Source: Rhynchopus sp. YZ270_cl-10
Taxonomy: Eukaryota > Euglenozoa > Diplonemea > Diplonemida > Diplonemidae
DNA: 64,000 bases
Direction: 5' to 3'
Assembly: GCA_964035575.1 (NCBI GenBank)
Contig: OZ037909.1
Location: 1,116,001-1,180,000 of the forward strand
Shown: piece by piece, positions 18,846 to 30,196 of the stretch
Numbering within the stretch: the stretch's first letter is position 1
Layout: each line of letters opens with the position of its first letter
The notes under the pieces: model-generated
The model's input: only the letters and a program-made list of their open reading frames with translations
The model's database searches: none
Told to the model about the DNA's origin: nothing
Position numbers and translations under genes: made by a program

Positions 18846-19459
18846 ACATCTCTTTTTTGCTCGACACAAATGTATTGTTCCACACCGCATACCACACCTA
18901 GCACGTTCATGTCATAGGTATTTGGCGTCAATTTGTTTTTCTTAGTGACAATACAGAAAAAAAAAACAAAAGCAGTGCACATCCTCAGATGTCAAGACAC
19001 TCGCAGCTGCTCTTTCCCCTACCCCAAACACAACAAATGACAAAAAAAACAAAAAAAAACATGGATTGTTGATGAAATGTCGTTCTGTAAGCAGCCTGAA
19101 GCTTTGTCGTCCTTTCCTACCCCCTCTCTTTTGCTCTGTTTGTTATTTTACTTTTTTTCTTTTTTGTACAGAGACTAAGCCTGACTCTTAAGGTCATCTA
19201 GCCAGCTTTCTTCTCTCTCTCTTTTCATTTTATTTGATATCTGTGTAGGACGGGAGTGACGTTACCCTCCAGTGTAACGTCTTCGCTAATCCCTTTGTGT
19301 TGTAGCTGTGTGTTACGAGAGGCATATTCACTCTGGCAAAAAAAAATTCTTTCTTTTTGTATAGAACCATTGTCTTTTTTTGACAGTGGCGATGTTCGTC
19401 AATGCAAAAAAAAAAAAAAAAAGGAACACGTTGTGCACAGAAATCAGTCTTCGGAGGAC

Positions 19460-19642
19460 TACCGTAATCGTAAAAATGTTCGACCGTAAAAAAAAAAGGT
19501 CGAACTTCCAGAAAAATCCTGAAAACGTCGAACATTTTTACGGTTGAACATTAGTACAGTCGAACATTACTGTACTAATGTTCGACCGTAAAACAGGTCG
19601 AAGCTTCTAGGTCTACGGTCGAAAATGCTTACGATTACGGTA
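19460..19642. mobile_element. TA-flanked hairpin MITE
   Basis: Inverted ends CCGTAATCGTAA (19462-19473) and TTACGATTACGG (19629-19640) are both flanked by TA, suggesting a TA target duplication as made by Tc1/mariner-type transposases. The interior holds further inverted copies of a GTTCGACCGTAAAA-like block, so the whole element could fold into a long hairpin. A related fragment lies near 21.54-21.59 kb. Confidence 0.6.
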
Positions 19643-20460
19643 ATGATTGTGGGAAAATACAGTGTCCAGGCTATAGAGGGTTTTTTGTGAATTGCAAATT
19701 TTTCTCTACTACACTCTTAGGAATGAGGTGTGCTGCTATATAGCAAGCCAGGTCATTTCCCTTTTTTTTTTGCATTTTTTTTTTCCTTTTGGCCAAGTTT
19801 TTGTGTGCGAAGTGTCTCTTTTCTGTTCCCTCCCCTTTTTTTAGGTGACTCCGCGCACCAGAGTTTTAGTCACAACTTTTGTTTTTATCAAAATACTCTC
19901 CAATTCCCCTGAATGGAAAGTACATGAATTATCTTTTTCCCTTTTTCTTTTTTTTGCGGTTCTTTCAACGGAACTAGTAGAGTAGTGTGTTTAAAGACTT
20001 TAGGTCAAATCTCTTGTCACTTTTCCCCCCCTTTATTGGCCCGACCAACCAATTTTTGCCACCGTCTGTTTTTTTTTTAGAATAGAAAACCTCTACTGTC
20101 CTCTGTACTACTATACCGAGAACACTTCATTTTTCTGTTCTTTTTTTGGGGGTTTTTTTTTGCCTCTTCTATTTCCCCACAACTTTTCTGGCGTCCGAAC
20201 TGTTGCGCAAAATACTGGTTTCTTTTTCTTTCCTCTCGCCTAATATGTAACAATAAAACTATAGTGTAGTGGACAGTCTATATGAGCTACACTACACAGT
20301 TTTATTGACAAAAATTTTTTTTTACAATAATTACGCTGAGGGTTGGAAGGTGTATTCACAAGAGCATAGGTAAACCTGCCTACACCCTGCCTCTAGACGA
20401 GAACCAGAATTAGTCAACAGTGGCCAGTAAGAGTGCCAGCGGAGGGGTCTTAATAGAACT

Positions 20461-20490
20461 AAAGGTGACGAAGCGTGAGAGGCTTATCTG
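20461..20490 (+). repeat. Stem-loop repeat, AAGC subtype, 3' arm lost
   Basis: AAAGGTGACG, AAGC, loop GTGAGAG, GCTT. The outer 3' CATCTT arm is not present. Confidence 0.5.
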
Positions 20491-20905
20491 TTTTCTCCCT
20501 TTTTGTTCTTTTTGGTGCAAATAACAAAAAAAGAAAACACATTCGGGAATCAGCATATTTTAGGTTGGCCGGTCCTCCTTTTCTTTCCCTTCCCCCCCGC
20601 TTCCCCGCGTTTGGTTCACTTACGATGCGTCCGTCGAGGTCTTTGCGTCTTTCAAAATTTCGTTTTTTTTTGCTTTTTTTTTTTTGGAAACATTGTTGGT
20701 GGTGGGAATAACACCACAATTTGCCCCAAACCCAAAAAAAATTTTTTTTTTATTGTCCCCCAAAAATTGTATGAATCTGGAGAAATCCAAAATTGTTAGG
20801 TAAAAACTTTGTTCGCCGACAATGATAGGATTTTATTTTTTGCTCTTTGTGTGCTCGTTTGTGAAACTTTTGTCAAGTTAGTGAGTAACTTAGGATCATC
20901 TCAAT

Positions 20906-20942
<37 letters not shown>

Positions 20943-21204
20943 GTTTTTCTCCATCTCACCTCCCTTTGTTTCCCTCCAAACTTTTTTTTCCCCTTCCAAA
21001 CCGCTGCCACCAAAATGCCTTTTTTGTACAACAAAAAAAAAAACTGTACAACTGTTCGAATGAACGAGACATAATCATGAGCGCGGTATCTCACAACTAA
21101 CCTAAAAAAAACCAAAAAAAAAACCCCAGGGGTGATATTGATCACAGAGACTTACTTAAAACAAATTGACGCCCATGAGTAGCAATAACACACAAAAAAG
21201 TTGG

Positions 21205-21278
21205 CAGTGGAGATTTGCACAACTGTGGCAACACAACCGAGGCAGCTACACTACTCCAACAATTTATCAAAAAAAAAC
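21205..21278 (+). repeat. 75-nt A-tailed repeat, copy 3
   Basis: CAGTGGAGATTTGCAC, ACTGTGGCAACACAACCGAG and CTACTCCAACAATTTATC, followed by A. Confidence 0.85.
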
Positions 21279-21779
21279 AAACAAAACAAACGACCGATGA
21301 ATAAACCAAAGAATAATCTAATCAGATATTTGATTACAGAGCCCAGCCTCTCTCTTTAGATTGACTGTCAATATTCTGTCAGTCTTATCAAAAAAAAAAA
21401 GTGGAGATTTTTGCACAACAGTTGAACATTTTTGCTGCGTCAGCAACTAACACATTTCACCACTTTATACCCTTCGTGTTATAATGATTTTTTTGTGACA
21501 ACGAATACCACATTCGCACAAATCATCGACCCTAATAATGTTCGACCTTTTCAGGATTTTTCTGACCTTTTTTACGGCCGAACATTTATGGTAAATGAAG
21601 CTCGAAAAACAAAATAATATAAGAGCGTTGGTACGGAGCTCATTTTTGAGTTTCAACACAATTACAACCAAGATTTCGAAAAAAGGCAAAATAAGAGCGC
21701 AAAAAGCAATAAAACCTCAACACCCTTATTCAAATACCGACTTTTGTGTAAAGTGATTTTTTTTTTGTCGGGGTAAAAA

Positions 21780-21856
21780 GTGGAGATTTGCACAAAAACT
21801 GTGGACAACACAACCGAGGGCAAACTACACTTACTCCAACAAATTTTAATCAAAAA
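21780..21856 (+). repeat. 75-nt A-tailed repeat, copy 4 (diverged)
   Basis: Same core with small insertions (GGACAACACAACCGAGGG and CAAACTACACTTACTCC). The inserts resemble those of the copy at 41282. Confidence 0.8.
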
Positions 21857-22614
21857 TAAAATAAATTCAATTAAAAATCGGAGCCTTCTTTTAAGGTGTC
21901 TCACACTATTCCGTATTGTGTACTATGTATCGTTTGAAAACGTAGTGCTATACGTATTTTTTATTGGCCCTAAATAAATCTGCATATTTTGGCGCTGTAA
22001 AGAAAAGGAAAGAAACAACAACAAAAAGAGTGGGCAAGGCAGTTTCCATCCCCTCTTTATAACGAAAAGCAAAGAAAAGAAAAGAAAAAAAAAAACTCAA
22101 CAAAAAAGCCAAAACACACCCACAGTGTGTTTTCAAACAAACCTAGCGAACGGGAAACTTTGTATTTCAAAAGAGAAAAAAAAAAATGCCTCTTTTTTCT
22201 TTTTTTGTGATTTTCCTCAAAACACCCCATCACCCCTCTCTCTCTCTCTCTTCCACCGCCAGTCATTTATTTTATTTGTCAAAAAACAGAAGAAAAAAAA
22301 AACAGAAAAATTTTTTTATGAAAGTGGAGGCATTTTTTGTATTGTTACCCCAACCAAAGGGGAGGATAGCAAACCCCACTTCATTTTGCACCAACATTTT
22401 TTTTTTTTTTTCGTTTTATTCCCGCAGAAAAGAAACAATAAAAAAAAGAAGTATCATTTGAGCTCCGCTTCTCTTCCCCACCCCCCGATACCACCATACC
22501 ATACACCCCAAAAAACCGACAACTAAACCGTACTCAATGCAGGTTTGTAGAAGTGTTACGCCTTCTTCTGCATTTGATAATACATTTGCTGATTCGATGA
22601 TCACACACCATAAG

Positions 22615-22768
22615 GTACTTGGTGTGGCTGAAGGGGGGGGTGCTATTTTGGGGCTATTTTCTGCTATTCTGGGTATCTGGATTTTTTGGTGCGGCTGAAG
22701 GGAGGTGCTATTTTGTGCTACTTTCTGCTACTTTCTGCTATTTTGGGGTCGTCAGCCACACCAAGTAC
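22615..22768. mobile_element. 154-bp inverted-repeat element
   Basis: Perfect 17-bp inverted ends GTACTTGGTGTGGCTGA (22615-22631) and its complement (22752-22768). The interior holds repeated TGCTATTTT / CTACTTTCTG units. No ORF. Confidence 0.75.
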
Positions 22769-23031
22769 TGTTTGCATTTAAACAACCCACGAGAGACAAA
22801 ATATCAACTACTGTTTCCTGACCCACCTTCGATGTTTTTTGTGATAATTAAATCACGGAACATCGTCAACGCTAACACTACATTTGAAGCAACACATAAT
22901 ATTATATTCCCCAAAAACCCCGCTCATCTTTTCAACAACACAAACCCCTCTTTTCAGCTACACATTATTTACACACAACACTCTTTCTTTTTAACTTCTT
23001 TCTCTTACCCTCCTTCCATATCCCCGACACA

Positions 23032-24132
23032 ATGAACTCTAGCGACCCTTTTGCTGCAATGTTCATGCAAATGGCTAAGGTTCACGAAAAGGTTGAAGCT
23101 GCGGAAGCTGCGAAGGCAAAGCAACCTGCCGACGGCGACACACCAGACACGAAGCCTGCTGCAGAACAGAGTGCGGCAGAGACGCTGGCTGATATGTTTG
23201 CAGAGAACCACCGCACAGAGATGACCATGGGAAGAAGCCGCGAAACCAAGAAGGACACACCCGAAGAAGGCCCCGCAGCAGAAGAAGACCGGCCTGCCAT
23301 CGGCTTCAACCTCGACAGCTTTCTCACCCTCCGCAGTGAGCTCAGTGGGTATTTCAAGCATGGTGTCGACCTCCCCTGCACCGTCGGGGGTGGGGAAAAC
23401 GTATACGGAACCGGCTGGGACCCAGAACACAAAGTGCTGCGTATTGTCGACGAACTCCCGTGGGATTCAGGGCGTACCGCTGGAGAAGTTTGCAGGGCGG
23501 CGCAGTTCGCTGCGATTGCGAGGGATGACCCAAAAGAGGGGCCGCCGACGGACAGTGTTACGAACAAAGTGATTTCGACGTATATTTCCTGGGAGTATGC
23601 CCATCGTTGTCTTGACCCTGACACCGCAGTACTACCGTTTCTTGTGTTAAGTGAGGATGAAACGCTATTCAAGGCTTGGAAGAAGACTACACCGTCGCAG
23701 AGAATCGCTGAATTAGCGGAAGGGGCAGCAAGATGGGATGACCCAAATGTGACGATTAAGAAGCTGAAGGGGATGCATCCGGCGCTGTGCTGTGCGAAGG
23801 ATCTAGTGGTCTCAGATGGGGAGGCGGTTCCGCTGGTACCCACCGCGTTTCATAAAGTGGAGCTGTTGAGGCAGAGGTTGCTGAGGGGGGTGGTGGATGG
23901 AGCAGCGGATGGAGTCATAAAGTCTGCACAAAGTTTATGCACAAAACGGTTGAAACGGTGTGCGGAGAGGCCAGAGGCGGTGTTGCTGCCCTACTTTGGT
24001 GAGGAAAGAACAGCAAAATGCCTCAAAATGCTTGAAAAGGATGCAAAAGAGGTGCGTGGTAACGACCTGTTGCTGCTCCTTCAAATGGAGTCTGTGGTGT
24101 CGGAGGTGACCACACCCTCATTGACGTTGTGA
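23032..24132 (+). CDS. Uncharacterised protein, 366 aa
   Basis: ATG at 23032 follows a long pyrimidine-rich stretch; stop at 24130. Residues 1 to about 85 are low-complexity, rich in A, E and K, and probably disordered or coiled. From about residue 88 the sequence is more globular, with well-spaced hydrophobics and a final leucine-rich helix (ending LLLLLQMESVVSEVTTP). No signal peptide, membrane span or catalytic motif stands out and I do not recognise the family. GC-rich codons and the clean frame make it a credible gene. No intron is seen. A copy of the 75-nt repeat begins about 30 nt after the stop and is therefore probably in the 3' UTR. Confidence 0.75.
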   Translation: MNSSDPFAAMFMQMAKVHEKVEAAEAAKAKQPADGDTPDTKPAAEQSAAETLADMFAENHRTEMTMGRSRETKKDTPEEGPAAEEDRPAIGFNLDSFLTLRSELSGYFKHGVDLPCTVGGGENVYGTGWDPEHKVLRIVDELPWDSGRTAGEVCRAAQFAAIARDDPKEGPPTDSVTNKVISTYISWEYAHRCLDPDTAVLPFLVLSEDETLFKAWKKTTPSQRIAELAEGAARWDDPNVTIKKLKGMHPALCCAKDLVVSDGEAVPLVPTAFHKVELLRQRLLRGVVDGAADGVIKSAQSLCTKRLKRCAERPEAVLLPYFGEERTAKCLKMLEKDAKEVRGNDLLLLLQMESVVSEVTTPSLTL

Positions 24133-24160
24133 AGAGGGGGAGGTGGTCAAAAAAAAGGAC

Positions 24161-24228
24161 AGTGGGGATTTGCACAAACTGTGGCAACACAACCGAGGCA
24201 ACTATACTATAATTTATCAAAAAAAAAA
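24161..24228 (+). repeat. 75-nt A-tailed repeat, copy 5
   Basis: AGTGGGGATTTGCAC, ACTGTGGCAACACAACCGAG, then a shortened 3' part and an A run. Confidence 0.8.
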
Positions 24229-24249
24229 TTCCCAAATATGGTGCTTTCG

Positions 24250-24362
24250 GAAGTCGGTCAACGACCTGTCAGCGACGTGTCACGACCTGTCGGCGACCTG
24301 TCAATATCAGGGTGTGTGTGTCTAGAGTCCCTGTGTCAGCGACCTGTCAACGACCTGCCAAT
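24250..24362 (+). repeat. CGACCTGTC short repeats
   Basis: Five close variants of CGACCTGTC (one CGACGTGTC) and a CGACCTGCC occur here, followed by AATATCGACCCCTCCCGGAG. The same ending appears near 50.22 kb, and GCGACCTGTC recurs near 27.76 kb. Confidence 0.6.
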
Positions 24363-24823
24363 ATCGACCCCTCCCGGAGCACCAAAATATGTATCTGGAG
24401 AAGTGATGTGTCGTCTGGGATGTTTCCGTTTTTTTACCCCAACTGGGGGTGTAAAAGTGTCGATGTAAAAGAAAAGGATTATAAAGAACGAATTTTTTAA
24501 AACAATACGCATGTTTTGTGTGTTGAAAAAGGTTTCCCGAAAGAGATACAACAAAATAAAATTGCCGAGTTGATTTGCCTCTAATTTTCTGTTTCAGTTT
24601 TTGCCCTTTGGTATTGTGTTTTTTTGCTATTTTGTTGTTATGTTCGACAACAACAAAAAACCCCTCCTCCCCTGCTAAATAGGGCCGGTCTCCTCTCCGA
24701 GTCCTCATTTTACAAAAAGAAGTCCTCAAAAATTTTTTTTCAAAAAAAATTGCAAACCCCTTATGCCAAGCTCCTTTTTTACCCTAATTTTCACAAAACC
24801 AGAAACAAATAAGAAAAGTTATT

Positions 24824-26290
24824 ATGGCGACCGCTTTAGAAAGCAGTGTGCACACTGTCACTGGGCTGGACGTGCCGACACCTTCGACTGGGCCTTCGAT
24901 GTCGCCGAACTCTGTGCCTTCTGAGATGTTCAACGCAGAGCTGAGCATGAGCAGCAACGTCAGCCTGGGGGAGGACGAAGCGGCGTTCGCCAAGCGTGGC
25001 GGGAACAGACGCGAAGCTGCGTACGAGGCTGGGTCAGACCCTGTGGCGGATGCGGTGCACGACCTTGTCAAATCTGTGGCAGAGGATAGCGCACCTCGTG
25101 TCGTCATTGCGGAACGTTGCGGCATCAGCGCGGGCATCGCTGTGGAGCACGTCATCCCGCTGCTGTACCACACAAGCAACACACAGGAGGTTGTTGTCGT
25201 AGACCTGCATGACGACGATGTGGTCGGCTCGGTGTGTGCCGCGGTGTACCGCAACCCAACCATCTGCTCCTTGGTGCTGGTGAACAACGGCCGTCCAGGG
25301 CTGACCGAGGAGGGGATCGCCTGCGTGGCCTCGTTGGTGAGCAACTGCCGCCACCTCGTGACGCTGTCGCTCGTGAACACACTGTATTCACACGTTGCGC
25401 ACGCCATGCAACTCCTCGGTGAGGCAGTCGCACGCAGCAAGTCGCTTAAGGTGCTCAACCTTGAGGCGAATGCGATTGACGACGAGAACGTGCTGCCCCT
25501 CGCACAGGGCCTTGCAGGCCAGCGGAGTCTTGTTGAGGTGTACCTTGACTCAAACTCGCTTTCGCATCAGGGTGTCGACATCATGAGCGAGGTATGGGCT
25601 TCGGGTGCCACATCCTGAACAAAAAAAAAAATCAGAAACTTTGACTTTCTCACAATATGTGCCTCTGCGAACACCACCCCCACAGGTAATGATCTACAAC
25701 GAAACCCTTGAGGTGCTCTCCTTGTCGCGCAACCTTGTCCGCTGTGTGACAGACCTCTGGGAGGGCTACTTCATCCAGGAGCAGTGCAAGGTCAACAGGT
25801 ATGTGTAGTCCCTCTTCAGCGCACACAAACACAACACAATGTTTGGCAATGCTTCTCAGGGAACTAACTACCCACTTTGCTTTTCAAACACAACCCTAGC
25901 ATAACATTGCACTACCCAGAGCTGCTCTTCACACTCCACGTGCCCCTTTCTCCTCTCTGCCAATATCGATCACCAAAAAAGAAAAACCCTTTCCACACAT
26001 CCCACAGAGAGCTCGCACTGCTGGGCCGCTACACCCTGAAGGCACACCTGAACTGGCCGTACCTGTGGAGGCGGAAGATGCGCCGCATGTGGGTGCTCTT
26101 CATCAACCTGCGTGAACGCTTTGCACAGAGCGACGGCCACGACGAGGAGACAGGCGACCTGCACGAGTCCGACTGGGAGCACGTCATGCAGTTCCTCGAC
26201 CCCCGCGGGTACGTCGAACAGCAAGTCAAGCTCTGGATGAAGCTCGAGCCTCCGCAGGTACAGAGCCCTCAGTTGGTCAGACATACCTGA
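24824..26290 (+). CDS. Leucine-rich-repeat protein, three exons
   Basis: ATG at 24824. Exon 1 ends at 25591 (MSE) before GTATGG. Intron 1 is 25592-25685, exon 2 is 25686-25798, and intron 2 starts GTATGTG at 25799. I place the second acceptor at 26007 (CCCACAG), giving 387 aa; an alternative at 25899 (CCCTAG) stays in frame and gives 423 aa. After a disordered N terminus (about 70 residues), residues from about 120 form RNI/LRR-type repeats (VVVVDLHDDDV, LVLVNNG, LVTLSLVNT, LKVLNLEANAI, LVEVYLDSNSL, LEVLSLSRN), crossing the first splice junction cleanly. The C-terminal ~90 residues are basic then acidic, without a known motif. LRR folds bind other proteins; no specific partner can be inferred. 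The last exon contains GTACAG near 26261, which I take as coding. Confidence 0.75.
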
Positions 26291-26832
26291 TTTTAAACAA
26301 AAACCCTTAAGATGTGAGATTCAACTTCACACATTTGAGATGCACATTTTTCAACAGTTTTTATTTTTATTGTAGAATGTTTATATTATCTGGTTCAAAG
26401 TACAAAGGGGGTGAAGAACGAGAGACCAAAATTTGACCCCCATCCCAAGTAGAAAACCAGCTTTTCCCTCCCCGAACAATGTTTTATTTTTATCTCCTCC
26501 CATCCCACCTACCTTTTCCCCTTCTCTTCTCCCTTGCTATCAGTTGTACATCTCCATTCCTCCTCTTCGTCCACCCTCCTCCAAATGTCTTTTGGCGTTC
26601 GATACTATGGATCAATTTTCTTTTTTTCTTTTTCTTTTTCAAACATTGGATTAGTGTACACTGCCCCCGAGGCATCCGACACAATCCAAGGTTTCTTTTC
26701 TAGGGGGGAATTTCTTTTTTAAAAGGTGGACCCAAACAAAACGAGAAAAGGTCATCTTACACCCTTTCTTCCAGATGCAAACCACGAAATGGATGTAGGA
26801 CTGCACCCCCGGTACAAGCCGGTCATTGTACC

Positions 26833-26875
26833 AAGGTACACTGTTCACGAGAGGGCTTTGTATTTCAAGTCAACT
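26833..26875 (+). repeat. Stem-loop repeat, GTACACTG subtype
   Basis: GGTACACTGTT, CACGAGAG, GGCTTTGTATTTCAAGTCAAC. The CACGAGAG loop is kept, and TACA / TGTA can pair outside it. Confidence 0.65.
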
Positions 26876-27398
26876 CTCTTTTTACCTTATTCTATGCACA
26901 TTCACCCGATTTTGACCCCACGTATACGGTCCTATACGCGCCTCTATGCGGGGTGAAAATCAGGTGGATTATGCAGATCTGTGAGAGGCAACATATATAG
27001 CAAGGGCGACAACGTTATTACCCCCGTATCTCCCACCCCACCCCAACACACAGTGTTATTAGAACAAAAAAAAAACCGTATGATATTGTGATAGCCATCT
27101 GACGCTATATCAAAATGATATGAAACGTTATATGTCATTTGATGTAGAGTCTTGGTAGCTATCGTTTAAGAAAAACAAAACAAAACAAAACAAAAAACCC
27201 CACTTCGCTTTGCTGTATTGTCCTTCCTCGGTTGGGAATATGTGTCAGACCAGCATTCCAAATTGCTGTGATGACAGAAAATTGTTGCGCGATGTACACC
27301 GCAGAAGAGATGTGGCCGCCAAACACCCTCCCTTTTTTCTTTGGGGTAATGACTGTATACCTGCTTACAGCTTCCCTGTAAACCACTCCCATGCGCAT

Positions 27399-27468
27399 CA
27401 CTCCGGGGTTCGATAACCCACGGAGTGTCAGTGCCTGCGTCCCAGAGGCGTTTGCACTATCAACTTTA
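27399..27468 (+). repeat. CACTCCG hairpin repeat plus conserved 3' block
   Basis: CACTCCG-GGGTT, loop CGAT, AACCC-A-CGGAGTG forms a 12-bp stem with one bulged A. It is followed by GTGCCTGCGTCCCAGAGGCG, TTTGCACTATCAACTTTAC. Copies lie near 14335 and 18661; the 3' block alone recurs near 30560. GGTTCGA resembles a tRNA B box, but no A box was seen. Confidence 0.75.
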
Positions 27469-27787
27469 CTTCGTTGTTTTTCAAGGTGACTAAGCACAGA
27501 CTTTCTTTTACCCGAGAGGAGATGAATCCCTGGGCTGGGCGGAAAACCTCCATCTTTTTCAACAAATATTTTCAATCATTTATGCAAACGGCAAAAATGC
27601 GTGTGTGCGTTTTTTTTCCCTTTTTTGTGGCAGCCTACCCACTTTTTTATTCCCTACCCCCTCTAGTAGATTCTTTGGGTGTATTGTCTCACCTTCTCTC
27701 CCCTTTTTGTTCGTTTTTGAAATTTTCTATATTTTGTTTGATACCTAGAATGTCAGCGACCTGTCAAAAAAAAAATAAACCCCTAGG

Positions 27788-27945
27788 GGGATCCGTAAAT
27801 AGACCGGCAACGACCAGACACGTAATTAGTGTGTATAGCCGGTCTTTAGCCGGTCTTTAGGGTCCGTAAAAAGACCGGCTCTCAAGGATTACCGGCTATT
27901 AGGGCCGGTCCTACCCACCCTCGAAAAAGACCGGCAGACCGGGTG
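27788..27945. repeat. AGACCGGC / GCCGGTCT palindromic cluster
   Basis: AGACCGGC occurs at least three times and its complement GCCGGTCT at least twice, with GGGCCGGTCC and CCGTAAA units between. The block could fold into alternative hairpins. Confidence 0.6.
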
Positions 27946-28019
27946 TACAATTGTACACACAAAAATTTACGTACGATCTTCCTTCTAAGGTGCTCGCTCT
28001 CCATACCTAGACCCTCGAA

Positions 28020-29060
28020 TTTTTTTTTTGGCCCCTATATTGGGCTAATTTCGACGATTTGAGGCCATTAAAAGCAAAATTTGGCACTTTTGAGCATCTA
28101 GGGGGGTCTAAAACGCGGTTCCGCGAACCCAAAATTTCGTGATTTTTACCAAAAACAAGTCGATTTTTGAAAAAATCTCAAAAAAAAAATCCCAATTTTT
28201 TTTTTTCACAAGTGTTTTTGAGGCCTGCTCACTACACCCTAGGTACCCTTCTGGGACCAAAAAGTCAAAAAAAGCAAGAATTGGGCTGTTTTGAGCATCT
28301 AGAGTTAATTCCCCAGTCATTTTCTGTACCACCAGTGCATTTTGTATGGGACAGCGCCTTGTCAAAAAATCAAAAAATCTCAAAAAAAAAAAAATTTTTT
28401 TTTCGGGAAAATTTCGACCCCTGAGTTGGGTTTTTGGGCACCAAAAAGTGCAAAAAAACGCAAAAATCGGGTGTTTTGACGATCTGGGGGTAAACATATG
28501 CATTATGCACCTTATGCATTACTACAGGGGCCCACAATTTCGACTTTTCCTTAGCAAATTCCGTCACAATTTTTTTTTTTTCGATTTTGGCAAAGGCAAA
28601 TCTCAGGAAAAAAAAAATCACCCCGATAGTGGGTCCTTGGGTGTCCAAAGATGCCAAAAACACAAAAAAATTGATGTTTTGACCATCGGTGGGCACCTAA
28701 AACGCACTTTTCTGCCCAAAAAAATGAATATCGATTTTTCCTTAGCGTTCTTATAGCCGTGATTTTTCAGTTTTTTTTCACAAAAAAATTCACCGAAAAT
28801 AGTGTGTCCTTGGGAGATCAAAAACGCAAAAAAACGCAAAATTTTGGTGTTTTGACCCTTCAGAAGCACCCAAAACGCACTTTTGTGTACAAAAACACAC
28901 ATATTTCACATTTCCTTAGCAATTCCTTTCACAAGTACAAGGCGATTTTTGACCAGACAAAAAAATTTTTATTGCTCAAAAACGGGCGTGGTAGGCACCC
29001 GAAGTCATAAAATGGCCCAAAGAATCCAAAAAACCTCAGAAATACATGTTCGTGAAAAAC
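28020..29060 (+). repeat. Degenerate tandem array, units of about 175-205 bp
   Basis: Units are marked by TTTTGA-(g/c)-(C/A)ATCT-like anchors near 28092, 28292, 28474, 28677 and 28851. They share AAAACGCACTTTT, a CAAAAA(A)CGCAAAA block and CCTTAGCAATTCC-like segments. The units are strongly diverged, implying an old array. Confidence 0.55.
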
Positions 29061-29860
29061 ATTTGCAAGTCAAAATTCAACCACAATACGGTCATTTTGT
29101 GCATACCCTGTGACTGTAGTGGCTAGAGAACACGCATGCAGACCTGTTCCTTGCAATTTCCAGTGTTGTGTTTATCAATGCATGCATCCAGAGGACCTTT
29201 GGTTTACGTAATCGTAGGCACTCCTGAGCAATGAAGTCGGTTTTTGACCCAAAATCGGGGTGTGTGGGCCCTAATTTGCTCCAAATTTGGCCGAAAATTG
29301 GGATTTTTCTGAAAATTTCATTGTGCTCAGCAAAAATCCTTGCTTTTTTGAAGAATTTTCCAAAAAATATGCTATACGCCCTATGACTGGACCCAACTCC
29401 CCTCACCCTTTTTTTTTTTCACCCAAAAGGGCCGGAAATTTTACACACTAATACACAAACTTACGGACCCCCCCTATTATGGTGTGATTCAGGGGGTCCG
29501 GAGAACCCACGGGGGAACCACGGAGAATCCGTTTGGTGATCACACCATATTATTTGTTTCCCCAAAGGGGGTTTCGTTCTGTGTGCATCAGGGTTGAGCT
29601 CAATGAAGTGTGTGTGCATCTGAGCAAACTTCATAGTGACTGGCTAACACCCCAAAAAAGGGGTCACTTCTTGTCGTTTTTCCTCCCCCTTTCTTGTAGT
29701 TGTTTGATGCGATCACGCATTCCACACACTACATCACACCTGTTGGGTGGTGGTGTTGAGTGAACGACGTGACACTTTCCGCTCACAAAGTAGTGTGCGG
29801 AAAAATAAAAGAAAATGGCAGCTTTCTAGAGCTCAGGAAGATATGGTATCTAGATCTTTT

Positions 29861-29930
29861 AAGTACAATAGCCTTTCGGGCGATGCTGTGTGCAGGACAT
29901 ACCTCGGGTAGGGGGGTGATGTGTACAATA
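29861..29930 (+). repeat. TTCG-hairpin repeat family, copy
   Basis: AAGTACAATAGCCTTTCGGG, CGATGCTGTGTGCAGGACATACC, TCGGGTAGG. Related to copies at 41771, 50798 and 51213. Confidence 0.65.
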
Positions 29931-30196
29931 ATAAAAATAACCCCCAAATCTGTAAAGCAACCCTTCACTGCATGTGTCAACTTATCATTTTCCCCACCCA
30001 AAAAAAAGTAGCCATGAAATTCATTAGCCTTCGGGCGGACCTTTGTGTACAGAAACCGTTCTCGGACAGATTGTCGAAACTACAAAAAAAAAACAACAAA
30101 AAACCTTCACTGTTCCCATTCAGTATGCGCGGCATATTAACGGTGCTGCGGTGTGTTTCAAGCTTACATAAGCATCGTGGGGCTTAGGTTTCATGA

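Larger units (their letters stand above)
15951..23031. other. Long AT-rich intergenic region with several inverted-repeat elements
   Basis: About 7 kb with no supportable gene. Poly-A and poly-T runs dominate. It holds a 359-bp MITE, a TA-flanked hairpin element, a 154-bp inverted-repeat element, a small dyad near 20.3 kb, three 75-nt repeat copies (plus a fragment near 21.40 kb), a CACTCCG hairpin and an ACGAGAG stem-loop copy. Confidence 0.6.
24133..24823. other. Intergenic region with 75-nt repeat and CGACCTGTC units
   Basis: Holds the 75-nt repeat copy, a cluster of CGACCTGTC units and AT-rich sequence leading to the LRR gene. No gene seen. Confidence 0.6.

Noticed and set aside
18420-18917. 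165-codon + frame
   Set aside because: It spans a CACTCC hairpin and a 75-nt repeat copy; no homology or codon bias supports it.
20905-20939. Poly-A run as evidence of a retrogene
   Set aside because: Homopolymer A and T runs are everywhere in the intergenic DNA here, so one run is not informative.
22619-23035. 138-codon + frame over the 22.6-kb inverted-repeat element
   Set aside because: It reads through a MITE and AT-rich DNA with poor codon use.
27397-27428. tRNA gene suggested by GGGGTTCGATAACCC
   Set aside because: Only a T-arm-like core is present. The flanks pair into a simple long hairpin and no acceptor stem, D arm or anticodon arm can be drawn.
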